A stretch of 64,000 nucleotides of DNA from JADJLQ01 sp044227925 (GCA_044227925.1 JBGAVW010000004.1:80143-144142); one strand, 5' to 3'; counted from the stretch's first letter, positions 19,033 through 28,487 are shown. Translations and numbers: made by a program. The notes: generated from the sequence alone by a model not told the origin.

Positions 19033-20623
19033 TACGGATGATAACCTATACAGAGAATTGGAAGATTCCGGTTGGTCTAAAATTCGCCAGCAACTGGATA
19101 TTGAACTGCCTCAAAAGAGGAAGAAAAACAGAGGCTTGATTTGGTTTTTGTTTTTCGGATTAGCATTGGTGACCGGGTATCAATATATTTCTTTGAAAGG
19201 ACCGCAAGATACCATCAAACACAATGGTAATGACATACAGCAAGAAATTGAATCCCGAATATCACCAACATTAGAGGAGGAAAAAGCAAAAGAAAATTAT
19301 ATGGAAACACCTACCGATAATGGTGTTGCTAATATTACAAATATACCCTCAGATGTTGATTTATTAAATGCGGGCTCTAAATCCTCCACTTCACTTGTTA
19401 ATAAATTAAATAGGGACCAACCTGCGGTTTTGGCGACGACTGAAAAATACAAGGCAAAAGAGAGTATTCATAGTACTTTCAAAACGGATCCGACTACGAG
19501 TGGAAACAAAACTTCAAACATTATACCTTTTGACCAGACCAGTAAAAAGGTGGCAAAGGTCGAATTTTCAGATTTGGGAACCAAAAAGCAGGATTCCAAA
19601 TACATCAATACAGATGAAAAGACAAATACAGTTCAGCATCTAACCCCTTCACCGGAATTAAGTAATAATATGGCCTATCGTCCGGATAGATTGATTAATG
19701 CCATTTCTTCTCTATATAATGGCATTGCATTGATTAGTTATTCTGATTTTCGGTATTCAAAAACATTTGAAGAATTGAAATTGAATCAATCCACTACTTC
19801 CATATCACCAATAGTGGTATCAAATGATAAGGTGAGCAACAAACGATCCGGATTTTTTGCTGAGACTTCAATAGATTATTTTTTACCCAATACGGTGAAG
19901 AATCCGGATTATTTTGCTTCCAGCGTAAATATCGGATTTAGGAAGAAGATATCGAATTCGTTTTTTGTTACAACTCAGGCGGGTATCGTGTATCCGTATT
20001 CAAATTCCAAATTGTTTCTTGACAACCAGGGTTTGTTAAATCTTAGTCCTGGCAATAATACCGCATTTGATGCGAGTAAAGCAAGCGGGTCCACCGCAGA
20101 CCCCGTCATTCCTATCACGGGAGTAGTACTCGAGAGTACAAGATCCATTACCGGAATAAATAATGGAACATTGTACCTATCCAATTCGGACCAGGCAAGA
20201 ATTAATAACAACAGGAGTATACAGTATAATTTTAAATTTTCACTTGGATATTATTTCAGCAAAAGAACCTTGGTTGAAGCAGGATTGGATATCCGTGATG
20301 AATTCGAGAATAACCCGGTCTTGATAGCTGTATCCTCCGGCTCCAACCAGGTTAACTCCATAAATCAATATAAAATCACAAATTATCAGTTGCCGCAATC
20401 AGATTATGCTGCTCAGTTTGCTATATCAGGTCTGATGAGTTATAATCTTACCAGGCGCTGGAGTCTAATTGGAAAGGTCATGTCATCTTCTTTTAAGTCT
20501 AATCAAGGTATTTTAATTGATTTTCAAAATGCGGTACCTCAAAATGGTATTAATCAAACTCCCATACAAACCTCGTCTGTAAATACGGTTTCTTTCAGCC
20601 TGGGAGCAAGGTATACTTTTTAA
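19022..20623 (+). CDS. Single-pass membrane protein with C-terminal barrel-like domain, putative anti-sigma partner
   Basis: 533 residues. Residues 1-37 are charged and would be cytoplasmic; a membrane helix lies at about 38-56 (RGLIWFLFFGLALVTGYQY); residues 60-260 are polar, rich in Ser, Thr, Asn and Lys and probably disordered; the C-terminal 260 residues are made of amphipathic strands (SSVNIGFRKKISNSFFVTT, FKFSLGYYFSKRTLVEAGL, NTVSFSLGARYTF) ending in Phe, as outer-membrane barrels do. It overlaps the ECF sigma gene, so the short cytoplasmic part may hold the sigma factor. No classical anti-sigma motif was recognised; the regulator role is inference from coupling and topology. Confidence 0.72.
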   Translation: MQSNTDDNLYRELEDSGWSKIRQQLDIELPQKRKKNRGLIWFLFFGLALVTGYQYISLKGPQDTIKHNGNDIQQEIESRISPTLEEEKAKENYMETPTDNGVANITNIPSDVDLLNAGSKSSTSLVNKLNRDQPAVLATTEKYKAKESIHSTFKTDPTTSGNKTSNIIPFDQTSKKVAKVEFSDLGTKKQDSKYINTDEKTNTVQHLTPSPELSNNMAYRPDRLINAISSLYNGIALISYSDFRYSKTFEELKLNQSTTSISPIVVSNDKVSNKRSGFFAETSIDYFLPNTVKNPDYFASSVNIGFRKKISNSFFVTTQAGIVYPYSNSKLFLDNQGLLNLSPGNNTAFDASKASGSTADPVIPITGVVLESTRSITGINNGTLYLSNSDQARINNNRSIQYNFKFSLGYYFSKRTLVEAGLDIRDEFENNPVLIAVSSGSNQVNSINQYKITNYQLPQSDYAAQFAISGLMSYNLTRRWSLIGKVMSSSFKSNQGILIDFQNAVPQNGINQTPIQTSSVNTVSFSLGARYTF

Positions 20624-20695
20624 AACCAGGTACTCTCCGTATGTTTTTTACCTAGCTTGTTTTTATGTATTTTTGCGACTCAAATTTAAATAGTA

Positions 20696-21418
20696 ATGGG
20701 TCGAATATTTGAAGTACGAAAATCCAAAATGTTTGCCAGGTATGACCGTATGGCAAAACAATTTACTCGTATTGGTAAAGAGATAATAATAGCAGTTAAA
20801 GCAGGTGGTCCGGATCCCAATTCAAATTCTCAACTAAGGCGTGTGATGGCTAATGCCAAATCTGTCAACATGCCAAAGGATAGGGTAGAGGCGGCGATAA
20901 AGAGGGCGGCAGGTAAGGATCAGGAAAGCTATGATGAAATTTTATATGAAGGATATGGACCTGGCGGAATAGCTGTCCTGGTAGAAGCTGCTACCAATAA
21001 CAATACCAGAACGGTGGCAAACATACGTAGCTATTTTAATAAACACGACGGCAGTCTGGGTACCAGTGGTTCAGTAAGTTTTATGTTTAAAAAAATGGGT
21101 GTATTCAAATTGCATCCGGAAGGATTGAATGTAGACGACCTGGAATTTGAACTCATTGATTTTGGATTGGAAGAGATAGGTGAAGGTACTGGAGAAAATG
21201 ATGAACCCATATTGATTATTCGGGTCCCTTTCAATGAATTCGGTACCATGCAAAAAGCCCTGGAAGATAAAAAAATTGCTACCATATCTGCAGAAAGTGA
21301 GTGGATACCTTTGAATACCACCTCATTGGAGGATGAAAGAGCGGATGAAGTCATGAAAATGGTGGCCAGAATCGAGGAAGACGATGATGTACAGAAAGTA
21401 TTTCATAATCTTGCCTAA
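20696..21418 (+). CDS. YebC/PmpR family regulator
   Basis: 240 residues, family-typical. Signature start GRIFEVRKSKMFARYDRMAKQ is a variant of the usual GHSKWxxIKHKK beginning, followed by GGPDPNSNSQLRRVMANAKS, NMPKDRVEAAIKRA and YEGYGPGGIAVLVE, all conserved. Cytoplasmic. Known members are DNA-binding regulators or aid translation of proline-rich stretches. TATTTTTG at 20668-20675 is a candidate -7 box. Not part of an obvious operon; leuB converges on it. Confidence 0.93.
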   Translation: MGRIFEVRKSKMFARYDRMAKQFTRIGKEIIIAVKAGGPDPNSNSQLRRVMANAKSVNMPKDRVEAAIKRAAGKDQESYDEILYEGYGPGGIAVLVEAATNNNTRTVANIRSYFNKHDGSLGTSGSVSFMFKKMGVFKLHPEGLNVDDLEFELIDFGLEEIGEGTGENDEPILIIRVPFNEFGTMQKALEDKKIATISAESEWIPLNTTSLEDERADEVMKMVARIEEDDDVQKVFHNLA

Positions 21419-21438
21419 TTGGAAAATTAGCCCAGAGA

Positions 21439-22548
21439 TCAATTCACAGCTACATTTTTTCTCAATTCAGCCCATTTATTTTTTGGCTCTAAAATCAGGC
21501 TGGTAATAAAATCTCCCAATGCGGAACAAGAAATCATTTGCCTGGGTACCATATCCATAGTACCTAGTCCTTCCTGTATGGCAAATTCTACACACTCGCT
21601 TATATGCTTTTCTTCATCATGGAGTTCAAAATGCTCCATCATCATGGCGACGGATAATATACTTGCAAGGGGATTGGCAATATTTTTACCGGCAGCCTGA
21701 GGATAAGAACCGTGGACAGGTTCAAAAAGTGCTTTGTCTCCCTCACCGTATGATCCTGAAGGCAAAAGCCCTATAGAGCCTACTATGACACTCGCTTCGT
21801 CACTGAGTATATCACCAAACATATTTGAAGTTAATAGTACATCGAATCTACGTGGATTGAGTATCAATTGCATGGCCGCATTATCGATATAGAGATAATC
21901 CAGTTCTACTTCTGGAAATTCTTCTTGTTGTATTTTGGTTACGGTGCTGCGCCACAGCCTTCCTGTTTCCAGTAAATTGGATTTGTCTACTAATGTTAGT
22001 TTTTTCCTGCGCTGCATGGCTTCATCAAATGCAAATCGGGAGGTACGGGTGATTTCATCTACATGATAAAAGCATTCATCCCAAGCCCATTTACCAAGTT
22101 CATCTTTTTGTTTTTTTCCAAAATACAATCCACCGGTAAGCTCCCTGAAAATAATCAGGTCTACATTTTGAACCTGCTCTTCCTTTAGTGGTGAGAGAGA
22201 ATATAATTTTCTGTAGGATTTGATGGGTCTAACATTGGTATGAAGTTCGAGTTTACGCCGGAGGCTGAGCAAACCCTGCTCCGGCCTTACAGTGGCATTC
22301 ATATTGGTATCGTATCGTGGATCACCAACGGCACCAACCAGAATTACATTTGCATCCAGGCAGCCCTGGTAGGTTTCATCAGGTAGTGGTTCTTGATTTT
22401 GATCCATCGCCGCAGCTCCAATGAGGTATTCCTGAGTAGTAAATTCGTGTCCAAATTTATCTCCTACAGCCTTCAATACTTTTACAGCTTGCTTTATGAC
22501 TTCAGGACCTATGCCATCACCAGGCAACACTGCGATTGATTTTTTCAT
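21439..22548 (-). CDS. leuB: 3-isopropylmalate dehydrogenase
   Basis: 369 residues. Third step of leucine synthesis: NAD-dependent oxidative decarboxylation of 3-isopropylmalate in the cytoplasm. Motifs: IAVLPGDGIGPEV at the start, VGAVGDPRYD, the substrate loop ELTGGLYFG, DKSNLLETGRLWR, and the metal/NAD region LLTSNMFGDILSDEASVIVG with GLLPSGSYG. leuA, leuC and leuD are not next to it; purE and purK lie upstream on the same strand with a 17-base gap to purE, so it appears to be read from the purK promoter. This uncoupling from the leu genes is noted as unusual but not rare. Confidence 0.95.
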   Translation of the reverse strand: MKKSIAVLPGDGIGPEVIKQAVKVLKAVGDKFGHEFTTQEYLIGAAAMDQNQEPLPDETYQGCLDANVILVGAVGDPRYDTNMNATVRPEQGLLSLRRKLELHTNVRPIKSYRKLYSLSPLKEEQVQNVDLIIFRELTGGLYFGKKQKDELGKWAWDECFYHVDEITRTSRFAFDEAMQRRKKLTLVDKSNLLETGRLWRSTVTKIQQEEFPEVELDYLYIDNAAMQLILNPRRFDVLLTSNMFGDILSDEASVIVGSIGLLPSGSYGEGDKALFEPVHGSYPQAAGKNIANPLASILSVAMMMEHFELHDEEKHISECVEFAIQEGLGTMDMVPRQMISCSALGDFITSLILEPKNKWAELRKNVAVN

Positions 22549-22565
22549 AACATAAAAATAGAATT

Positions 22566-23063
22566 TTATTTCACCTTCTTTCGTTTCTCAGCTACTTCTA
22601 AAGCCAGATTTTCTTTATAGTTTTTTATTTTCTCCAATATTTTTGCATCGCTGGATCCGAGGATTTGGGCTGCTAATATCCCTGCATTTTTTGCACCATT
22701 TAAAGCTACTGTTGCAACAGGGACGCCACCCGGCATCTGCAAAATAGATAGTATCGAATCCCAGCCGTCGATGGAATTTGAAGATTTAATCGGCACACCT
22801 ATTACGGGCAAAGGGGAAATAGAAGCAACCATTCCAGGTAAATGAGCTGCTCCGCCGGCTCCGGCTATAATTACTTTTATTCCCCTGGTATGCGCAAGAT
22901 TAGCATAATTCATCATGTATGTTGGAGTCCGGTGGGCAGATACGATATCTACTTCATACCCTATATTGAAAGCATCCAATACAGTACAAGCGTCTTTCAT
23001 GATTTGGAGGTCAGAGTCAGATCCCATGATTACTGCCACCGTTATTTTTTTCTGCTTTGCCAT
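22566..23063 (-). CDS. purE: N5-carboxyaminoimidazole ribonucleotide mutase
   Basis: 165 residues, normal for class I PurE. Moves the carboxyl group of N5-CAIR to give CAIR in purine synthesis. Motifs: VAVIMGSDSDLQIMKDA, VSAHRTPTYM, IAGAGGAAHLPGMVAS and GVPIKSSNSIDGWDS, all active-site or tetramer-interface segments. Four bases after the purK stop codon, so the two are co-transcribed, the usual arrangement for the two-step pathway. Confidence 0.96.
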   Translation of the reverse strand: MAKQKKITVAVIMGSDSDLQIMKDACTVLDAFNIGYEVDIVSAHRTPTYMMNYANLAHTRGIKVIIAGAGGAAHLPGMVASISPLPVIGVPIKSSNSIDGWDSILSILQMPGGVPVATVALNGAKNAGILAAQILGSSDAKILEKIKNYKENLALEVAEKRKKVK

Positions 23064-23067
23064 AGTT

Positions 23068-24216
23068 TTACGCGATTACTTTTAGAGTCTTGGTTACTTT
23101 TTCTGCTTTGCTTCTGATTTCATTCATATCATTACCGGTAATCGTAACATGTCCCATTTTTCTAAATGGTCTTGTTTCTTTCTTGCCATAGAGATGAATA
23201 TATATTCCCGGGATTTGAAGGCATTCATTTAATCCTTTAAAAATAGCTTTTCCTACGTATCCGCTCTCACCCAGAATATTCAACAAAACGGAATGAAGAT
23301 GGATATCGGTATCACCCAAAGGTAGGTTCAATACGGATCTCCAATGTTGATGATATTGCGATGTAATGCTAGCTTCTATAGTATGATGACCACTATTATG
23401 TGGCCTGGGTGCTACCTCATTTATTACAAAGTTATCTCCCTGATCCAAAAACATTTCTACCGCAAGTAATCCTACTATGTTCATTTTACTGATCAGTTGA
23501 GCTGCGAGCTTTTTTGCTATTTCGACCTGAAGAGTACTAAGGCTGGAAGGGCACTCCTGGTATAATAGAAGGTTTGCAGTTGGATGGAATACCATTTCAA
23601 CAGGATCATAGGTGACTACCTGCCCGGCGGGATTACGTGCGGCAATTACCGCAAGTTCTTTTTTTATATCTATTTTATTTTCAACCACAGAAGGCTCTGA
23701 AAATAGTTTTTCGAGATCCGCTTCACTCCAAATTAATTGAACGCCTCTTCCATCATATCCTGCTTTTCTCAATTTTTGTACGAAAGGGTATTTAATTTTA
23801 TTTTCTGCAAGTAAATAAATGATTTCATCTTTATGATCTACCAATATAAATTCAGCAGTGGAAAAATTATTTTCCCTGTAAAACAATTTTTGTAAACCCT
23901 TATCCTGAATCAAAGCAAGACTATCCGGATCAGGATAGACCTTTTTGCCAAGAGATTGCAGTTTTTTTAAAGCATCGAGATTGACATCTTCTATTTCTAC
24001 CGTGATCAGGTCTTTATCTGAACCAAAATTCATCACATCATCGTAGGCTCTGAAATTTCCAATTATTTGCCTTGCACAACAGGAGGCGGGAGCGTCTTCG
24101 GCAGGTTCCAGCACAGATAGATCAAGATTCCAATCGGCACCGGCCTGAGCGAGCATTTTACCTAATTGTCCTCCACCTAAAATGCCAATGGACAACGAAA
24201 TATCTGAAGAGTTCAT
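23068..24216 (-). CDS. purK: 5-(carboxyamino)imidazole ribonucleotide synthase
   Basis: 382 residues, ATP-grasp fold. Makes N5-CAIR from AIR, bicarbonate and ATP, the product that PurE uses. Motifs: IGILGGGQLGKMLAQAG at the N-terminus, DKGLQKLFYRENNFSTA, RKAGYDGRGVQ in the ATP loop, and VINEVAPRPHNSGHHTIEA, the PurK signature. A TACTTTTG -7 box reads on the minus strand at 24235-24228, 12 bases before the start. Divergent from pyrC with only 47 bases between start codons. Confidence 0.96.
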   Translation of the reverse strand: MNSSDISLSIGILGGGQLGKMLAQAGADWNLDLSVLEPAEDAPASCCARQIIGNFRAYDDVMNFGSDKDLITVEIEDVNLDALKKLQSLGKKVYPDPDSLALIQDKGLQKLFYRENNFSTAEFILVDHKDEIIYLLAENKIKYPFVQKLRKAGYDGRGVQLIWSEADLEKLFSEPSVVENKIDIKKELAVIAARNPAGQVVTYDPVEMVFHPTANLLLYQECPSSLSTLQVEIAKKLAAQLISKMNIVGLLAVEMFLDQGDNFVINEVAPRPHNSGHHTIEASITSQYHQHWRSVLNLPLGDTDIHLHSVLLNILGESGYVGKAIFKGLNECLQIPGIYIHLYGKKETRPFRKMGHVTITGNDMNEIRSKAEKVTKTLKVIA

Positions 24217-24263
24217 CTGAATATGGTCAAAAGTAGATAATTTTCGTCTTTATTTATTGTGGT

Positions 24264-25598
24264 ATGGATAATATAGTCATAAAGGGAGCCAAAATTATTA
24301 ATGAGGGCAATATTCAGGAAAAGGATTTATATATAAAGAAGGGTAGAATTGAAAAAATTGGGTCAGTATTACCTGCGGAGCGGGTACGCGAAATAAATGC
24401 AGAAGGGCTTTTCCTGATGCCCGGTATCATCGATGACCAGGTGCATTTTAGAGAACCCGGTTTGATACATAAAGCGGACATTGCAAGTGAATCCAAAGCC
24501 GCAGCGGCCGGAGGTGTGACCAGTTATATGGAAATGCCTAATACAAAACCGGTTGCTTCTACTATTGAACTATTAGAAGAAAAATACGGTATCGCCCACC
24601 GATGCTCTTATGCTAATTATTCATTTTACCTGGGTGCAACAGAAAATAATATCGATGAGATAAAAAAACTGGACCCTAATTCAAATGCCGGGGTGAAAAT
24701 TTTTATGGGTTCGAGTACTGGTGACTTACTGGTAGATGATGATAGGGCACTCGAAAAAATTTTTGCCGAATCCCCTTGTCTTATTGCGACACACTGCGAA
24801 GACGAAGCGTTGTATAGAAAAAGATTAGAAGAATATAAGGTTAAATTTTGCGACGAAATACCTGCATACTGTCACGAATACATTCGCAGTGCAGAAGGTT
24901 GCCTGTTGTCGTCGACTAAGGCTGCAAACCTCGCTACCCGGTTTGATTCGAGATTACACATTTTGCATATCAGTACCCTGGATGAAATTGCTTTGTTTAG
25001 AAATGATATCCCTTTATCAGATAAAAAGATCACAGCTGAGGTTTGTGTGCATCACCTGTATTTTGATAGTGAAGACTATGCGGAACTTGGAAATAAAATA
25101 AAATGCAATCCTTCCATCAAAGCACCTGAAAACAGAAAAGCGCTTATGAAAGCTCTATTGGAGGATAAACTGGATGTGGTAGCAACTGATCACGCACCAC
25201 ATTTGTTAGTTGAAAAAATAGGAAGTTATCTTACTGCCGCCAGTGGCTTGCCGCTGGTACAGCAATCGCTTCAGATTATGCTGGGTTTTTATCATGAGGA
25301 TATCATCAGCCTGGAAAATATAGTGCGCAAAATGTGTCATGCTCCTGCGGATTGTTTCAAAGTGAAAGAAAGAGGATATATCAGGGAAGGATATTTTGCC
25401 GACCTGGTGCTGTTTGATCCTAATGAACTTACTTTGCTGCAGAAAGAAGATCTTTTGTATAAATGTGGCTGGTCTCCATTGGAAGAGTTTCAGCTCAGGG
25501 GTTGGGTTCATTCCACATTTGTAAACGGATATCCAATCTATGATCATGGACGATTTACCTCGTTTAAAGCAGGGCAAAGGCTCGAATACAACAGATAA
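24264..25598 (+). CDS. pyrC: Dihydroorotase, class I-type
   Basis: 444 residues, the length of class I enzymes. Cyclises carbamoyl-aspartate to dihydroorotate in pyrimidine synthesis. The metal motif DDQVHFREPG (HxR), VTSYMEMPNTKP, the Lys region GVKIFMGSS, ATHCEDE, LHILHIST and ATDHAPH are all in place, matching an active amidohydrolase. Cytoplasmic. Next on the strand is the RluA-type synthase (29 bases). Divergent from purK, so purine and pyrimidine genes share one short regulatory stretch. Confidence 0.95.
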   Translation: MDNIVIKGAKIINEGNIQEKDLYIKKGRIEKIGSVLPAERVREINAEGLFLMPGIIDDQVHFREPGLIHKADIASESKAAAAGGVTSYMEMPNTKPVASTIELLEEKYGIAHRCSYANYSFYLGATENNIDEIKKLDPNSNAGVKIFMGSSTGDLLVDDDRALEKIFAESPCLIATHCEDEALYRKRLEEYKVKFCDEIPAYCHEYIRSAEGCLLSSTKAANLATRFDSRLHILHISTLDEIALFRNDIPLSDKKITAEVCVHHLYFDSEDYAELGNKIKCNPSIKAPENRKALMKALLEDKLDVVATDHAPHLLVEKIGSYLTAASGLPLVQQSLQIMLGFYHEDIISLENIVRKMCHAPADCFKVKERGYIREGYFADLVLFDPNELTLLQKEDLLYKCGWSPLEEFQLRGWVHSTFVNGYPIYDHGRFTSFKAGQRLEYNR

Positions 25599-25627
25599 TT
25601 TTAAGCAGCAGCATACAACAACACAGG

Positions 25628-26692
25628 ATGGAAGAAAATAATAATTTGATATTGGATGAAGATGAAAATAGCGATGATCTTCAGGATGAGCTCATTATTA
25701 AAGTGGATCGAAATCAATCCCCATTGCGCATAGACAGTTTCCTTAACGATAAAATAAAAAATGTTTCACGAACACGTATTCAGCAAGGTATAAAAGCAGG
25801 TGCAATTACCGTTGACGGCAAATCAGTAAAACCGAATTATAAGATATCCCCATTAGAAATTATAAAAGTCATCGTACCTCATCATGAACCGCTGGAGATT
25901 ATTCCTGAAAACATACCCCTGAATATTGTATATGAAGATGAAGAATTGCTTATTGTGAATAAGCCCGCCGGCATGGTGGTACATCCGGGAATAGGCAATA
26001 AAACAGGTACTTTACTCAATGCACTTGCATTTCACCTGAAAATAGATCCATCCAAAGCTGATTTCGATAAATTTAATTTTAGCCGACTTGGATTAGTGCA
26101 TCGAATCGATAAAGAAACATCGGGGCTACTGGTGATTGCTAAAACCGAATTTGCTCTGAGCCATCTTTCGAAGCAGTTTTATGACCATAGCTCTACACGG
26201 GAGTATTTAGCATTGATCTGGGGAGAAATGGAGCATGATGCCGGCACGATAAGTATGAACATAGGAAGGCATCCGCGAAAAAGAGAAGTCTATACCGTGT
26301 TTCCTGAAGGTGATCAGGGCAAAAATGCAACGACCCACTGGGAAGTCCTGGAAAGACTTTATTATGTAAGCCTGATCAAATGTAAACTGGAGACCGGGCG
26401 TACGCACCAGATACGTGTGCATATGCAATCGCTTGGTCATCCTGTTTTTAATGATGAACGATATGGAGGTGATAGAATAATGAAAGGTACTGTATATACT
26501 AAGTATAAACAATTTGTTGAAAATTTGTTTGACAGTTTTCCCCGGCATGCGTTACATGCAAAGACTCTTGGGATTGTGCACCCAACTACAGGTGAAAAAT
26601 TGGAGTTTGATTCCCCATTGCCGGTAGAATTCGAAAATATCCTTACTAAATGGAGAAACTATGTTTCTCATCAAAAGCAATTAATATCATGA
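25628..26692 (+). CDS. RluA family 23S rRNA pseudouridine synthase (RluD-like)
   Basis: 354 residues. An N-terminal S4 RNA-binding domain (about 33-90: RIDSFLNDKIKNVSRTRIQ, AGAITVDGKSVKPNY) precedes the catalytic domain with VHRIDKETSGLLVIAK, whose Asp is the catalytic residue, and the GRTHQIRVHMQSLGHPV motif. The first 25 residues are strongly acidic. The S4 domain plus this motif order fits RluD, which modifies helix 69 of 23S rRNA, but substrate choice cannot be proven. It overlaps the next gene by ATGA (26689-26692), so the two are translationally coupled. Confidence 0.92.
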   Translation: MEENNNLILDEDENSDDLQDELIIKVDRNQSPLRIDSFLNDKIKNVSRTRIQQGIKAGAITVDGKSVKPNYKISPLEIIKVIVPHHEPLEIIPENIPLNIVYEDEELLIVNKPAGMVVHPGIGNKTGTLLNALAFHLKIDPSKADFDKFNFSRLGLVHRIDKETSGLLVIAKTEFALSHLSKQFYDHSSTREYLALIWGEMEHDAGTISMNIGRHPRKREVYTVFPEGDQGKNATTHWEVLERLYYVSLIKCKLETGRTHQIRVHMQSLGHPVFNDERYGGDRIMKGTVYTKYKQFVENLFDSFPRHALHAKTLGIVHPTTGEKLEFDSPLPVEFENILTKWRNYVSHQKQLIS

Positions 26693-27702
26693 GACTACTC
26701 GAAAGGATAGCAGCTGCTTCCAGGCTAGGTAATATATTAACAAACCCATCAGAAAAGTTCTTAGAAGCTTGCGAAAAGGCAAGACAAGCTAATATTTGGT
26801 TTTCAGAAGCAAATATTAAATCCATGGTCAAAAATATTGCCTCAGATTACCTCGATCAGAATAAACTTCAAGATTGGGCATCACATTATTCAATTCATGA
26901 TACAACTGCTAAAAAAATCGGTATCGTCGCTGCCGGAAATATTCCACTTGTGGTATTCCATGATGTTTTATCATCTTTTATCGCAGGCCATCAAAGTAAG
27001 ATTAAACTTTCTCAAAAAGATGAATTTTTACTTCCAGCGCTGATTGATGAGCTTATTGCTATCGATAAGCGAGTGGCTTCTTACTTTGAGATTGTAGAAC
27101 GAATCAAAGAAGTAGATGCAGTGATCGCAACGGGTAGCGATAATTCTTCACGGTACTTTCATTATTATTTCGACAAATACCCCAATATCATCCGAAAGAC
27201 CAGGATTGGACTGGGTATTATCACCGGAGAAGAATCAGATGATGAACTAATGGCTCTGGGACAAGATGTATTTCAATATTTTGGATTAGGTTGCCGCAAT
27301 GTTTCCAGCCTGAGGGTGCCAAGAAATTATAATTTTAGCAGGTTGCTTAAACTGTGGGAAGCATTTAGTGAAGTAAGAGATAATCATGCCTACAATAATA
27401 ATTTCGACTACAACTATGCCTTGTACATCATGAATGCTGTTCCGCATCTTTCCAATGATGTAATACTCTTTGTAGAAAATGAAAACCTGGTTTCAAGATT
27501 GGCTACCATAAATTATCAATATTATGATGATGCTCATACTCTGGTAGAGCAAATCATGGCTAAAGGGGATCAATTGCAGGTGATCGTCTGTCACCAGCCT
27601 GTAGAGGGTTTGAATATCCTTTCACCCGGTAGGGCACAATGTCCTGGATTGTTTGATTATGCAGATGGTGTGGATACTATGCAATTTCTTACCGCATTAT
27701 GA
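26689..27702 (+). CDS. LuxC-like acyl-CoA reductase
   Basis: 337 residues from the ATG that overlaps the previous stop (ATGA); an upstream ATG at 26650 lies inside the synthase gene and is less likely. Members of this aldehyde-dehydrogenase-like family reduce acyl groups to aldehydes with NADPH. Recognisable segments: IGIVAAGNIPLVVFHDVLS (nucleotide site), ATGSDNSSRYFHYYF, GEESDDELMALGQDVFQYF and GLGCRNVSSL with the catalytic Cys at about residue 203. It overlaps nth by ATGA as well. No luxA, luxB, luxD or luxE are nearby, so bioluminescence is not implied; a fatty aldehyde or other acyl substrate is inferred. Confidence 0.82.
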   Translation: MRLLERIAAASRLGNILTNPSEKFLEACEKARQANIWFSEANIKSMVKNIASDYLDQNKLQDWASHYSIHDTTAKKIGIVAAGNIPLVVFHDVLSSFIAGHQSKIKLSQKDEFLLPALIDELIAIDKRVASYFEIVERIKEVDAVIATGSDNSSRYFHYYFDKYPNIIRKTRIGLGIITGEESDDELMALGQDVFQYFGLGCRNVSSLRVPRNYNFSRLLKLWEAFSEVRDNHAYNNNFDYNYALYIMNAVPHLSNDVILFVENENLVSRLATINYQYYDDAHTLVEQIMAKGDQLQVIVCHQPVEGLNILSPGRAQCPGLFDYADGVDTMQFLTAL

Positions 27703-28328
27703 CAAAAAAGGAAAAAGCAAAGGCGATATTGGATGTATTGGAAAAATACATTCCGTCAGTAGAGGTGCCATTGAATCATCATGATCCATTTACATTATTA
27801 ATAGCCGTTTTATTATCAGCCCAATGTACTGATGAACGGGTGAATCAAGTAACCCCAAAATTATTCGCATTGGCTGATGACCCTTTTGAAATGTCTAAGC
27901 TTTCTATAGCAAAGGTAGCTGAGATCATCAGACCTTGTGGATTATCTCCGGCAAAATCAAAAGCAATTGTAAGTACATCACAAATCCTGGTAGAAAAATA
28001 CAATGGCAAAGTACCAAGTGAGATGCATTTATTGGAAGAGCTTCCTGGAGTAGGACATAAAACAGCCTCGGTGGTCATGTGTCAGGCTTTTAATGTACCG
28101 GCATTCCCAGTGGATACCCACATACACAGATTAGCCTACCGGTGGGGGCTGAGCGATGGATCCAGTGTAAAGAAAACTGAACAAGATTTAAAAACATTGA
28201 TACCAGAAGAAAGATGGATAAAAGCACATCTTCAGATCATTTTGTTTGCAAGGAAATATTGCCCTGCAAGAGGTCATGTGGCCGCTGAATGTCCTGTGTG
28301 TAAGGATTATGGCGTGAAAGGGAGATAG
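27699..28328 (+). CDS. nth: Endonuclease III
   Basis: 209 residues. DNA glycosylase and AP lyase for oxidised pyrimidines. The helix-hairpin-helix LEELPGVGHKTASVV carries the catalytic Lys, and FPVDTHIHRLAYRWG carries the catalytic Asp. The usual iron-sulfur site of four Cys (spacing 6-2-5) is altered: the C-terminus reads KYCPARGHVAAECPVCKDYG, with only three Cys in a 9-2 spacing and no fourth Cys before the stop. This variant occurs in a subgroup of the family, so the protein may hold the cluster differently or lack it. Coupled to the acyl-CoA reductase gene by ATGA overlap. Confidence 0.92.
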   Translation: MTKKEKAKAILDVLEKYIPSVEVPLNHHDPFTLLIAVLLSAQCTDERVNQVTPKLFALADDPFEMSKLSIAKVAEIIRPCGLSPAKSKAIVSTSQILVEKYNGKVPSEMHLLEELPGVGHKTASVVMCQAFNVPAFPVDTHIHRLAYRWGLSDGSSVKKTEQDLKTLIPEERWIKAHLQIILFARKYCPARGHVAAECPVCKDYGVKGR

Positions 28329-28434
28329 CAGTTAATTGGTTAATTGTGCAATTGAGAAACTGTAGTAGGGACAAAATGTGGTAGTTTCAAATTGAGGAAG
28401 TGTGAGGGAGATGATATTTGTAATGCCGAAAAAC

Positions 28435-28460
28435 AAAAAAGGCAAGTCATTTGACTTGCC
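28435..28460 (-). terminator. Intrinsic terminator of rplU-rpmA
   Basis: On the minus strand GGCAAGTC-AAAT-GACTTGCC forms a perfect 8-bp stem with a 4-base loop, followed at once by TTTTTT. It lies 28 bases past the rpmA stop codon. Strong canonical form. Confidence 0.9.
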
Positions 28461-28487
28461 CCCCTTATATAATTTAAGTAAATTCTA

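Noticed and set aside
26689..27702. Bioluminescence gene cluster
   Set aside because: Only a LuxC-like gene is present; no luciferase or acyl-transferase genes lie nearby.
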